Below are positions 37,158-49,877 of a stretch of DNA of 64,000 nucleotides, piece by piece. The notes under the pieces are model-generated. The model saw only the letters and a program-made list of their open reading frames with translations. It did not search any database and was not told the origin of the DNA. How positions within the stretch are numbered: the first letter of the stretch is position 1; every line of letters begins with the position of its first letter. The translations under genes were made by a program, and so were the position numbers. The stretch is from Pyrocephalus nanus (lineage: Eukaryota; Chordata; Aves; Passeriformes; Tyrannidae): assembly GCA_038380795.1 (NCBI GenBank), contig CM076259.1, forward strand, positions 98,567,739 to 98,631,738, written 5' to 3'.

Positions 37158-40100
37158 GTGAGTTTATTTATAAAACTGACTAACTTTGGATCTTAAATAT
37201 TTGCAGATTTGTTAAATACAGAATTTTTTATTGGTGCCAACAGCCTGACTCCGTTGGTGTTTAAGTGGAGCTCTGGTATTCTAGTGCATTCTTTTACCTC
37301 TGCTTCTGTTGCGTTGCAAGCTGTGCTAGAGAAGACGTAGGAAATTCATTTTACCCAATCAGCAATTGTAACAATGGACTACAAACCTGCAGAGCAAGCC
37401 AGTTTGCTGGAAAACAGGAATTCCTGCAGCGCAGCACTTGTCACAGACTATCCAAAGAGGGCAAAGATTCAGGAAGGTGAATAAATTGAACATTGGTTGA
37501 ATGAGGTCAGGAACAGTCTCCCGGAGGAGAACCCTGCCCTAAAATACTACTTTGAAAGTAAAAGCCAATTTAATGCGCAGATTAAACCTTCTCATTTGAC
37601 CAAACTGTGTGCAATCCTGGATCTTTGCAGAACACAACCGGACACTTCAAAACCTTATGTATTATATTTGTTTCAAAAAAAATAAATCATAACTTGTCTT
37701 GTTACAGCTGTTACTTTTGCCATTTCATTGAGAATATCTGCAACATAAATGTGTATTTGACTCAAAACAGTATCATACACTTGCTATAATAACTCAGGTT
37801 GTCAACAGAATTATTCTGTGAGGCTCAGTATCACTTCTCCATTGTTCTTTAAAAAATGCGTTAACCATTGCTGTCATTGCCAGATAGCCCAACTGTGCAT
37901 TCCAAAATTCTTCAACTATATTAATGGATCTAAATTACAATTCTGTTTTTATCCTTGTTAGAATACTTATGATCCTGAGCATCAGACTACACCTTTGTAG
38001 TCTGGTGTTCATGAAAACTATGTTCACTGGTTCACGGTTTAATCGTTCTGCATCTCAGTGTTTTGTTTTCTTCTCCTTTTTCCTTGCATACTAGGGGGTA
38101 TGATCAAGGTAATACTATGATCCAGTAACGCGCATGATGGTAAGGGTTTGCCTTTAGTTGTTTCAGGAAAAAGTTGCCATTATCTCCTCTCCTTTACCTT
38201 TCTTGATAGTTCCAATAATATGCGTAACATGGAGTGTTTGTAAATTGATATCAAACTGTTTGTGACTTCACCTAAATAAATTTTTATATTCAAATGCTGT
38301 TCTTAATCTTAGTGGTTTTTTTCCTTCTTTGTTCTTATATTGCCACTTCCCTTTTGTTATCACTTTTTTCCATCACCTGACCTTTTACAAAATTTTTGGT
38401 TTTCAGTTTGTAAAGCACAACCAAATTTTAACTGTGAAGAGAAAACAGCCTTTGAAATTTGCTTCCAATATTTTGCATAAAGGCTTCATAATGTGACTGT
38501 AATTGTTGTAGCTTATTCATCTGCCACTTGTTTAGACAGTGATGGGTATCAGAGCTTGATCTGTCTGAAAATGCAATAGCTGCTGTGTTAAAATAGCAGT
38601 ATTTTAATGGCCTCCAAACTCAAACTGATCCAGTGAATGCTGAGATCCTGCATTCAATACAGTAGAATATAGAGCATTTTTACAGATGGAATTACAAGTT
38701 TCAAAATTACTTTTGATTTTTAAGAAGAGGCTTAAGCTCAATCATCAGATCATTCATGCAAATTTTCCCTCGTTATCCTAAGAAATCAGAACTTGGTTAC
38801 TCACTGGTCTGTGCTGCACTTGTTACCATCGTTGTTACATAAACTACATGCCTGCTCCATCACTGCAGGCATCTTCTCCTGAGGAAGTGCTGTAATAGTG
38901 GCAGGATTTGGGGAGAGATGTGGGAGAGGGGGAGTGGAGGGAGGGATGAGCAAATACTGGTGTCTTCCATCTCTCTCATGAATTGTACAAGTGTGGGTCT
39001 TAACCTACTAACTCAGAGCAGCAAAGCAGGAACAGTTCTGGTTTTTGTGTCTTATTTGGGAGCAGCATACCCAGCTGGAGTCTGAAACACTTCCTAATGT
39101 TCTTTAATGAGTCCTTCTGCCAAGAATTTTTTGGGTTTTTTGTTACTCTCTCCAGCCTTCTTACAGTCTGGTGCTCTTCCTGGCACTCTGTCACCTCTCA
39201 GTTTCCTGGTTGCTACTGTTGCTGGGTTGGACCACCCTGTCTTCTGTGTCTGCTGTAGACAATTGCCAGAGCTCTTGCTCTCCAGTGTCAGTGGTTGCTT
39301 AAAACTTTCTGCTTTTATAAAGAAACTTGAATTTCACATTATTGGCAGTGCTGTTTTTACAACATATGGGACCTCCCACTTCTCCCCTTGCTTTTTCCTT
39401 CTTCATCACTCTCTCGGAGCCACACAGTTATTTCACTGTGGTACTTGTGCATCCTTGCTTTGGGGTTTATTATTGCATGTGTGCTTTCCCCCTTATTGGT
39501 GTGCTCTAAGCTTTTGCATGAAACTTTCTTGTACGCTAGTTTCTTGTTAAAAGAGTTGGACTTAAATGGGTTTCTTCAAATTTTAACTGTTAGTTACTGC
39601 ATGGGTTTGCCTATGTCCTTGACACCCAGTGAACCTTATCTTTACAGCTCCTGATACCCTGTCCTTGTTGAGTCAGCATGATGGCTATTGAAGGGGTGAT
39701 GCCAAATTGTACCTATTCTGTTCACCTCTGATTTATGAGTAGGTTTTTTGGTGATTAGAAGCTAAACTTGCTGTCATTTACATGATATGGCAGGCAGCAT
39801 GAAGAATTTGAAGATTTTTATAAAGGTGCTGCAAAGCTTTTCACCAAGACGTGGAATTTCCAGTTGGGAGTACTTGTAAAATGCGTGGGAATTGATTTGT
39901 TTGGGAGGACCAGCATCTTACAGAAAAAGAGTTTTCTCTCAGTTGACTAGAATTAAGGAGCATATACTTCTGGGGAGTAATTTCAGATGAGTTTATTTTT
40001 AGGGATTTCTAGCAGGATAGGATTCTTTTTCACAGATGTGCTTTTTCGTGTGCTGGATTGATACACATTGCAAAGAACAAATTAAAACCAGTGCAGTATG

Positions 40101-40200
40101 ACTCTGAGACCACAAAATGTGTTGCAATGTAGGATTGAGACTAAAATACATAAGTCTTTATCAGGCTGACATGCCTGGGGAGTTCGGAGTTGAGCTTCCG

Positions 40201-40285
40201 CAAAAGTAGACTCAAATTTCTACTTTTTAATTTCTAAATTTCACAAATTTCCAAATTTCTACTCAAAAGTAGACTCAAGTTTCTA
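40201..40285. repeat. Local direct duplication (22-bp unit, 63-bp offset)
   Basis: CAAAAGTAGACTCAAATTTC at 40201 recurs as CAAAAGTAGACTCAAGTTTC at 40264, with a single difference over 22 bases. The spacer is a run of AAATTTC-like units, so it looks like a small tandem duplication with decay between copies. Confidence 0.8.
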
Positions 40286-43200
40286 ACTTCCACCTGTTGC
40301 AGCAGTTCAGTTTAAGGTACTTGAAGCATCTTGAAACCTCAAGGCTGTTACTACTTTTGGTCATAATGATGTGTCTTTAAAGGTAAAATGACAGCAGAAT
40401 ATTTTGCATGTGGGGTAGCCTGTCTCATCTGCATTTGAGCAAAATCATTACTTCTGATCTCAGATGAGATTCTGCCAGTTATTCAATGTGACTTCCAATT
40501 TAAGCTTAAAACATTGCTTTCTCATCTTCTGCTGTCTCCCATCATCTTGCCAACTTGATAATCTTTATACAAATCTGATGAGCATAGCAAACATGTTTTG
40601 AGGGCCAGCTGTGGGATCAGGCAGCACCTGACCGGCCATGTACAGAGCCTTTCACCTCCATATAGGTAGTTCTGTGATGCTCGTGGTCTCACATTAAGGA
40701 AATCAGTGTCTAAGTGTGGCTGGATGGAGTGCACACAGGAGACTCCTCAGCTTCCTGCAAGGCTTGTGTGTTTTTGAGAAGCCAGTGACATTGGCAACAG
40801 GTTTTTTTGTCCACTCCTCCAAAAGGCTGCTGTAACCTTTGAGGGGAGGGATGTGACTCAGTTCTAACAGCCTAGGTGTTGGTGGAAATGTTGCCCAGTG
40901 AAGTTGCCATACTTCTTTTTAGGTCATATGCTTAACATATGCTGCAACAACTGATAGTGTCTGTGGAGTACTTTTGGTAGTTCTTTCTGCAAAGAGATGG
41001 TCTCTGAAAGCTGGAGAAATCACAAAGCTAGATGTTACTTTTCCCCTCTTGGTTTGGCACTCAGGTTTGTCTTTTTGCCTCTCACAAAGTTCAGCATGCA
41101 CCAGCCCAGTCCAATAAAGGACATAACATTTTTATCCATAAAATCTTCTGGGTCCAGCAGGTTTTTTTTCTTCCCCTGGGAACTCTCATCAAAACCAGTT
41201 GGCAACTTTGCAGTCTAGCAGTTTACTGGGCAATCAGCTAAACAGCAGCAGAGATTTAAAAAGCAGGAACGTGTTTATGGTATCTTACATTTTTGTAAAC
41301 TTGAAATAATTCAGTAAGTACTTTTACCTTTTTTGGTGGTTTTTGCTCTTTCTTCACTTTAAAGAATGCTTTCTTTTTCGTAATGTTTCAGTGCAGTGTT
41401 GCTGTGTCAGTATTTCCAAGGCAGCAGGGGAATGTTTACATCCAAACAAAATCTGTTTTCTTTGAATTTTTTTATTGCAAACATTTGTGTCCATAAAATC
41501 CTTTCCATAAAACTTTTTTTTTTTCATTCTGTGCAGTTAAATTTGGATCACAGTTTTCAGATTTATTTTGTGAACCATGTAATACGAGCATTGTATCTGA
41601 ACCTACATCAGCAGGTGTAGAAGATGCCACTTCTAATGGCAGTTCTAATGACGATAAGTCAAGAGTGGTTGTGTAGAAACAGCTACATTGCTTACACTGG
41701 CTTCAGATGTTATAAGCACCATTTGCATTGCTGATGTTCAAAGTGTCCATAAATATTACCCCCCCAGTTTGAGGTTACCTGAAGACAGGAGGCAGTTAAA
41801 GAATTACACAAAGGTAGTAGGCAGTAAAGGGTGATGGTGTTGGTTGGTGGGACTGCTTTGTTGATAAGCTGCAAAACAACATGGTGGCAGAGGACCTGGG
41901 TTGTGTGATGCCTGTAGATGTCCCTGACATAAACAGAGGCAAGACATGTCCTTGAAATGTGTAACATGGGCCAAGAGTTCGTTTTCGTACCTCACCTGCC
42001 TAAACTTCCCACTTTCCACTTGAGTGTCCTGGCATGTGTCTTCCACCATACCTTCCTTGTTTCTGCTGTTAGTTTTTTTCAGTTTGTAACAGTGAAATGT
42101 CATTCATGCTAGTGTTTGGAATGAGGAAAAACCCCCAGGACATGCAGATGGTTCCCTACTGTATATATCTCTCCTATGGATGATCTATGCAGTGCTAAGG
42201 GAGAAGATTTCTTTCTCCAATTTTTAGCTGGAGAATGATATTTAAATAAGTACTTAACAAAGGTGCTGGTATTCCAAATGTTAGCAGTTCTGGATTCTGG
42301 AGAAGAAAATAAGATTGTTTGGAGGTGGGGAAATTCTGAGGGTGTCCTTGCTCAGGGCACGCAGGAGTGTATCTTGCTGCACTTGGAGTTACTGGGGGTA
42401 ATGGACTTGAAGCAATAGGCTTCTTAAAGTGCTGTGGGATTGGGAGAAGCATTTAATTTTCCTGTTCTCTGTTATTTTCCTTTCTCCCTCACCAACAGTC
42501 TTTCAAGCAAGATGCGCAACTTTGTTGTCAACTGCTGGATAATAGGGGAAATCTCACTGCCATTACATTGGGTTGCTGGGAGAAATGAATGAGTTTATAC
42601 CTGTAAGATCATGGGGTTTTTCCAGAAGCAGCACAATAAATTTGGTGGTATTGAAGGGAAAAAAAGTGACTTTGAGGGTATCCAGTCTGTCCTTTGCTTT
42701 CCCATCAAGGAAGAGAAGATTTAGCTATTTTGCTTAATGCGATATTGGCCAGTGGAAAAGCCTTGGGCAGAGTACCTCAGTAAGATTTGGTACCAGAAAA
42801 GAAATTATATGTGCATTGTTACTGCTGCAGGTGCTCTGTAGGCCAGTGTATGAGCAGAAAAAGGAGTCCTGGCCAGCAGGTGAAGTTGGCCAGGCTGCTT
42901 GTGATGCTGACCCACTAAGTCTGAGGGCGTTTCATGGAACTGGTTACGGACCCAATGTAGCCCAAGGAGGAAACTTATGAGAGCACTCTTCTTGTGCCTT
43001 AGCATGCTTTAAAAAACACCCAAAAACCAAAACTCAAAAAGTACTTTCATTGTATAACTGGAACGTGCAACAAATAATAACACATAAGATATAGTTGCAA
43101 ATGCAAATGCTTTCTGAGAGGAGAGATGTTATGCACCATTGCCTACACCATGCATTTTCTATTTTAAATATTATGTTGCATGCAAATGAAATGGAGTAAA

Positions 43201-46200
43201 ACTGAATCTTTCAGTACAAATAAGGTAGAGAATAATACCATTTACCAGTGTATTAACACAAATTAAAATGTTTTGTAGTTCTATTAGCAAGCTTTTAAAA
43301 ACATATTTGGTTAATTTGGGACTTTTCTGTCAGTGCTCAAAGCATTGAAAACAAATCTTTAGTGTGTGACAATGCTGTTGCAATGTTGAGAGCAGCACAA
43401 GTTGTTCATGGCCCTGTGTTGCACAGATATGTGAGTAATCTCAGTTGTTGCCCATCAGATGGGAGAGGAATGGAAAAGCACATCCTTTAGTTGCCTCTTT
43501 TATGAGGAAGCTGTTAATTTGCAGTGCTTCCCCAAGTGGACAAGCTGAAAATTAGACCTTGGGTCACCTGGTTCCCCACTGGTTCACATCATCTGAACTG
43601 CTGGGCTTGGACATAGGCAGTACCTTTTTTCTTCAACCCACAGTTGCTGAATGAGCAGTTCCTGCAGAGCATGGAAACAAAGAAACTTTTCTTTTTTCAT
43701 AGAGTTTTTTTTTTTCTGGTGTTCCTGCAGCTTCAATCTTGACACCTTGTTCTGTGAAGCTGCTGCCAGAGAGAATCACTGAAGCTGAGAAACAAGCAAG
43801 GAGGGCTGGCTGAGGTGTTTCCTCACAAGTGTAAGAAAAGTGCGATGAGTGCTACTCAGCTTTCCTAACTCTGGAAAATGTTTATTATAGCCTAGTTCAT
43901 AGCTCACAGTGGTAGAGAACCAAAAAGGTAAAACTGCTGGTTGTTATAGCTTATGTTGCCTAGCAGTGTATTACAGCACATTCTGTGTATTGTGTGGCTT
44001 GGGCATGGGAAGATTTAGCTGTGGTATGAGGTGAAAATTACTTGACAGACATGTCCTGGTAAGATGGCTGACACTGTAGTTTAACCTGGCAAGCCACAGG
44101 AAAGTAAAACATGTCTTAATTCTCCTTCAAAATGCAGAAGTGACTTTCTTGAGATGGGGGTGTTGCCTTGAGCATGTGTGCCTGTTTGATGTAGAGTGAT
44201 TAAAAATAGTGATGCAAATGACAGGCCTGGTCAAGCAAGAACCTGAAAGCTTTGAAATGTTAGCTCTAGATAGCTTCACCGGTGACTTTGTTCTGCTCAA
44301 AACTACTGGCAATTAAATTAACTGCTGTATTCCTGTTTTAATGCCTATGAAGTTACACCACAGGTTTACAGTGGCATTACTGATTAATTACTTCATGTCC
44401 AACAAAGGACCTATTCTTCTGATTTGTCATCTCTTCCCCCCCTTCCCCATCTGGGGGAGAAATGCCACTGTGAAAAGGAGAGCAATTTCAGGCATTGTGG
44501 TGAAGGCTGGAGTTCCTTAGGAAGCTTCAGAGAGCCTTTTACCCGATCTTACCCTCTCTGTTGCTGCACACCTTGAAAACAGGGAGGGAGGCCCAGAGTC
44601 AAAGAATCAGCAGTACCTGGGTGGGTCAGTGAAGAGGAGTGAGCCCTTTGAGATAGCGAAGGATGGGAGAGTTGTCAATATTTAATGACCTTCACCTATG
44701 ATGTCCGTTTTAAGGATTTGGGGGAAGTAGGAAACACACCCACCCCACACACTAGTACTTACACAGGGCTTCAGAAAAGGGATGAAGTCTGGGACTGGCT
44801 TTGATTCCCTCTTTCCCTCCTTGCCTCTCTGCCATGCCTGCTGTGGAGTCTTTGGTGGGAGGAAAGGGTCAATTCATCACCCCTGTGACCCCTCAGCTGT
44901 GGAGATCAAAGTGGTGCTGGAACAGTTGGTACTGGTGGAGAGGTGGGGTGAACTGCAGCTCAAGGCTGGTGGGAACAATAGTGAAGATTAAGTTGTGCTG
45001 GCCAGGGCTCCACCACAACTGCCTGAGCTCATCTTACTCCAAGAGCTGATGGTAGAAGCAGGAATTTAGCTGATGTCTAGAAAAGCTGAGCTTTTCAAAT
45101 TTGTAAGCATTAGAAATTGTAACCACAGAGCTACAGGAGGCCGGAGAAAACATAGTCATCAGTAAACTATGGGAAATACTCTCTACTTGGAAGCCTTTTT
45201 CAAGCAGTAAGGAAATAGCCAAGTCTGTCAGACTGTTGTGTGTCATGCTGTTTGCCCTGAGTAGAAATTGTTAAGAGCCCTCCAAGATACACTTATGGTT
45301 TATCTTTCATGTGTGCTCCTTTGCTTTCATGTATGCTGGATTTTACTTCCTGTTGTTCTGTGTAGTTCAGTGGTTTGCCAGGGCCCTTGGTGATTTCTCA
45401 GCATTTCCTTGAAAAATGACTATTCAGCCTGCATAATTTCCAAATATCACAGTATTCCTTTTAGTTTCTTCTGAGTGGAGGTGCTTTCAACATCTCTAAA
45501 TACCTCTGCTTGGTAGTGGGTAAGAGAAGCTCAGCTTCTGTGTCCTCATGTTTATTTTGTCCCTGTCATGCCTCTTGTCCTCTGAGACACTGTGCTGTTC
45601 TTCACAGTTCAAGCTTCTATGTCTCATGTTTCTAAAACAAAACTTAGTCACCTGACCTTGGACACAGCATTATGCCCCAAAAAATCTCTCAACTCATTTT
45701 GTTCAAAGTGAAGCTGCTCCTACGCCAACTATATAAAAATTATTCCAATTTTTCTCAACAGATATGTCTCTTACTTTCAACATCACACCTTGTACATTTA
45801 TTTATAAAAGTATTTCCAATTAAGCGTTTTCATTGTTGAATATGTTATTTTAAGAAGTTTCACCATTAGAAAAGTTGTTTCTTCCAGAAAACAGCAATTT
45901 CTGTAAAACAGAAAAGGTCCTGAAAACCCATCTCAATTATTCTAAGATGTTTTGCTCCTTTCTACTACATGAAAGGAACATTGATTAATCTAGGAATTTG
46001 CACAGAAATTTCTCTCCCTCCTGCAAAGCCCTGGAAGGTCATTAGAATTGTCATGTTACTGCATAAAGGTGTGTGTGCTAACAAATGAGTCTTGGCTTTT
46101 ACATTAATGAAGATGGCCTGCATCACAAGTGGAATGTTTCAAAACATTCTAAATCAGAAATTTTAAATAACTTTTTTCTTACTTAGAGGATAACCAAATT

Positions 46201-48864
46201 GATATGAATCAGTTTCTGGAACTATATTTGTAGTTCTTATCTTTAGTTTCTATTTTGGTGTCCAGCTTGGAGCCAGACTTTTTTCTGTTAACTTGGATTT
46301 TTTCTGATACAATGCAAAACTGGCTCTGTTTTATTATTCCAAACATTTTGCAAAATCTCCTTTCAGAGTAGACTTTTCTAAATTAACCAATGCTTGTGCA
46401 GTTATTTTCTACTTCTTACAAAACCACAGCTGAAAGGAGCAATTAAAACACTTGATTGCTGTTTTAAGCTTGGAATTTAATCTGTATTTAACACAAGTAA
46501 GCTCTCATTTCAGGATTTGATGCAGCCAATGTTAATCATACTTTTGGGTGTGTGCTGACTGTAGAATCTGGTGCTTAGGGATTTAGAAATCACGGGCTCT
46601 CATACAAGTGATTCCAGATGGGTGGATTTTTCCTTCGGACACTTCTGGCTCTTCCCAAGACATAACTTGTACCAACCAGTTCACACTTGCAACATGATGC
46701 CTCTCAAGAGGCATTTGGTGTAGCTAGGCTGTATCATGCCTCTATAATGCTGCACTGAATTTCTCTCATCCAGACTTGCAAGCAGAATAATTCTAAGCCT
46801 TACCAATACAAAAAGAAACACATGAAAAATCCCTGGGGGTGACTCCCTGCAGTTTCACTGTCATTACAGGAGCAGGGAGGTGCTTGTTGCTGAGACAGCT
46901 GAGCTGATCCTGGTGTTAGGTACTGCAGAGCTGTGGCAGCATCACAGTGATGTAGGTCTGGCAAGTCTGAGTCCTTGCTTGCTGTAAACAGTGTCCCCAG
47001 CAAAACAAAACCACGAAGGAAGTGAACTGGTGCTCATCTGTCGCTTTCAGACAAGACTCTGTAAGGTGAGCTACAGAGCCAGGATTTACTCCCAAAGCAA
47101 TTTAAGCACAGGAGAGCACCGTGTCCAAGTCACACCAGTCCCAACCACGGCAATGATTAAATCTGCATCTCTCTAAGTTTAGCACTGTTAGTTACTGTAC
47201 AGGAGGCCAAAGCATTGTGCTTGCCTAACTTTACTCCCTTTGTCCCTAAAATATAAAGCTAAGTTTATATAAATATGTAAAATACACATATATAAATATA
47301 ACACTGATTTCATTCACAAATCTTAAATAAATGTCAGTGGTCTAAATATAAATAAATAAATGGCTGTATGTGTCTGTTTTATTCAAAGCCACTTTTGCAA
47401 TTCAGAAATGTTTCTTGGAGCCATCAGACTTTTCCCAGCTCTCAAGCAGAGAGAGAATCTACTTCGGGGAAACTGCCTCAGGTACTGCACTACTCATGAA
47501 TGTATTACATCTACTAACTGCAACAGCAGTCCCTGTCTGAAATTTGGGGCAGTGAAGGGCTCAACTGCAATCTCACTGGGGCATCACAAAGCTTGTCACA
47601 TATAATCAAGATACTTGTAGTTGGACTAACTTAGGTGAGCAACGTGAGGACAGAAAACCAGATCACAAACAGCTGGTAAGACAGCATCTGATGCTGTGCA
47701 TCATTCCTATGTCCCAGGAAAAGTCCTCACCATCAAAGAAAAAATTTGTCTTGTTTTAAAACAGGATGTAACATCACATGCCCAGGGTTGGTATCCACTA
47801 AGTTGCAATACAAACTTTTCTTTCCTGAGAAATAAAAGTTCTCAATATCCTTCTGAGGCACTGATTTCATTCTAGTTTTCCCAGCAGACTACAAAGCAAA
47901 TAACAAATGAGTACTTTGATTTTTACCAACTTTTAGTAGTTGGCATGTTTTCATAACACATAAATTATTACACAGATTGTCCTCTTGGCTGAAGAAATGA
48001 GTTCTAACACACCACAAAGCTTAAGGGGGGAAAATTTGTTCTGAGGACAACCATGTGTCCTAGGAAAAACATGAGAAAAGATAAACAAAATAAATTAACA
48101 TTTGGAATGGAAATGGTGAGTTAATATCTGTTTTAGTGGAAAGCAGAATTCAAGTGTATTTCTTCACATGCATGTGCAGTAGTTTGGTATCTTGAATCGA
48201 GAGAAAGAACATGCAGAATCTGCCCATTCTCTCCATTAACTTCCTGCATGCTCACATCCAGCTAACATTTGCATTTTCAGTGTGAGCAGCAATACCGTAA
48301 CAAGTCCTAGCCAACCAACAGATAATATATTGAAATGGTTAATTTAATGTATTGTTATTTCTAATCTTTTTTGTTCCCATTACATTTAGATGCTCATTTT
48401 GCTTTCTGTTTGAAAACTTGGAGAAGTTTGAGCTCTGCTGTTTGATTTTAGCTATATAGACCCATCCTGCAGTGTATCACTGACAGATAAGATTTTATTA
48501 TCATAAAAACTAGACTGAGGAGTTCTGAGTTACGGCATTAGGGATTGATCCATCTTCCTTTGCGCTGATCACAGGTCAGCTGAGGATTTCACTGGTGTGG
48601 GACGACAGATGGCTGATGTGCTGAAATTCAGCAGTGCTGAAATACACCTGTTGTGGCCATAAGCAGCAAAATTCAATGTAGTCCTCAGGATCAGGCTGAC
48701 AGCAGCTCATGTGTGTGAAGGCACTTTGTCGTGCTCTTCAGGATGTGTTGAAGAATCCTTAGCCAAGCAATGGAAATGAGGCACATCCTCAAGTCATGTC
48801 AGTGAGGTTATGGTGCGGTGCTGGTCAGTAACTTTGTGTGTGCTCCTGTTCTGTCTTGTTTTAG

Positions 48865-48912
48865 TCTGCCACGAAGAAGGAGGAACTTTTGCAGCTTGTG
48901 AAGTACCTGTAG
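48865..48912 (+). CDS. Candidate terminal coding exon of the gag-like gene
   Basis: A strong 3' splice site (TGCTCCTGTTCTGTCTTGTTTTAG, about 24 bases with a dense pyrimidine tract) ends at 48864. It is followed at once in phase 0 by the short frame SATKKEELLQLVKYL and a TAG stop. The peptide looks like a charged amphipathic helix, and its KKEELLQLV part is reminiscent of a SAP-like helix, though too short to call. The upstream frame at 33539-34660 would end after a complete CAG codon, also phase 0, so the two join without shifting frame. The overlapping AATAAA run about 840 bases downstream would close a reasonable 3' UTR. All this is inference from signals: there is no transcript evidence, and 15 codons is short enough to arise by chance. 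Confidence 0.4.
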   Translation, partial: SATKKEELLQLVKYL

Positions 48913-49775
48913 CTGTTCTGGCTAAGCTTCAGACTAATTTTTCAGCTCCTTAAGCAAACCAAAAGATTACAAGAAAAAGCTCGCTCAGTCTCTTTGAGCT
49001 GACTTTTTGTTCTTCTGGAAAAAAAATTTTTTTTTTAACAAAAAAATTTTAGAGATAGTTGTAGGGGATTAACAGACCTAGCCCTATTCCTTACTGCCAA
49101 CGAAGATACATAATTTGAGAAAGTGCCTTTCAAGGACACTGTTTGCTCCTTGTCAATACAGGCCTACAATACAGATTTAATTATTAAATGAACTATTCCT
49201 CATCTAAAGTTTCCTCTGGGTGTTCTTTTTATACATAGTCCTTATGCTGTTTGTTTCTTTCTGGTTCTGTTGCCAATCTCTTCCTTAATTTTTTTTTTTT
49301 AATTGTGAGTTTGATTAAAAACACCCCTCTGAATTTTTTTTCCCTTGCCTTATGACAGGGGTCTTCACCATGCACCCAGTTTCACGCGACTATCTGCTCA
49401 TGTTGTATGCCAGAGCCTCTCCATGCCCCATCTCCCCATAGCGCCATGCTCCATTTCCCTCCTTTCACCCAAGGCTCTGCATCTCCTCCCACCTACTCTT
49501 TCTTCACCACGCTTTTGAGTGCCATGAATGGGCCTCTCAGTTGGTCCTCATGCTCACCCACATTGTGGTCCTTCCCCAGGTCCCCCTCTGGCATCCCTGC
49601 TCGGCTCCAGAGCCCCTCTCCCAACTCAACCCTCAAACTAGGAGACTCTCCTGCTCCTGCTGATGTTTCATTTTCCTTCCCACCCACTGACACTCCTAAC
49701 TTGGCAGCTTGGGGCCTGCTTAAAAACATGGTGTTGTTTTTACAATTAATAAATAAATAAATCTTTAAGGCTCTC
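48913..49775 (+). other. Candidate 3' UTR of the gag-like gene
   Basis: Between the TAG at 48910 and the AATAAA cluster there is no recognised repeat. The stretch includes a C/T-rich part (about 49340-49690) in which a chance frame of 117 codons is open. It ends about 100 bases before the CR1 at 49878. Confidence 0.3.
49748..49761 (+). terminator. Overlapping AATAAA polyadenylation signals
   Basis: Three AATAAA hexamers overlap in AATAAATAAATAAA, the strongest polyadenylation-signal cluster on the plus strand downstream of the candidate terminal exon. It is followed by GGCTCTCCGTGG and other G/T-containing sequence within 40 bases. Confidence 0.4.
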
Positions 49776-49877
49776 CGTGGCTCTACTCAGCAAAGAAAAG
49801 GTGAAAATTCTCTTGTTCTAGTAGAAATCTCAAAGGTAAATTGGTACCCCATAGGAATAAGGAGGATAGATGACGCA

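Larger units (their letters stand above)
34667..48864 (+). other. Candidate intron of the gag-like gene, otherwise unique AT-rich sequence
   Basis: If the donor at 34661 is used, this stretch is intronic. No recognisable interspersed repeat is visible in it, which is notable for its length. One internal candidate exon (37110-37157) is flanked by a good acceptor and a very good donor, but joining it in phase 0 meets a stop at once. If the gene is instead unspliced, an AATAAA at 35137-35142 would be the first plausible polyadenylation signal. Frames such as 39107-39550 (147 codons, rich in Cys, Phe and Leu) have no recognisable family. Confidence 0.4.

Noticed and set aside
39107..39550. 147-codon plus-strand frame as a membrane protein
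   Set aside because: Its hydrophobic, Cys/Phe/Leu-rich content follows from T-rich sequence; there is no ordered set of membrane segments, no known family and no promoter.
43731..43814. Possible exon after the acceptor GGTGTTCCTGCAG
   Set aside because: The pyrimidine tract is good, but it is open only in a phase that does not fit the gag-like exon and it ends in a stop before a weak donor.
49407..49760. 117-codon Pro/Ser-rich frame
   Set aside because: It comes from a C/T-rich stretch that fits a 3' UTR. It is low complexity and runs directly into the AATAAA cluster.
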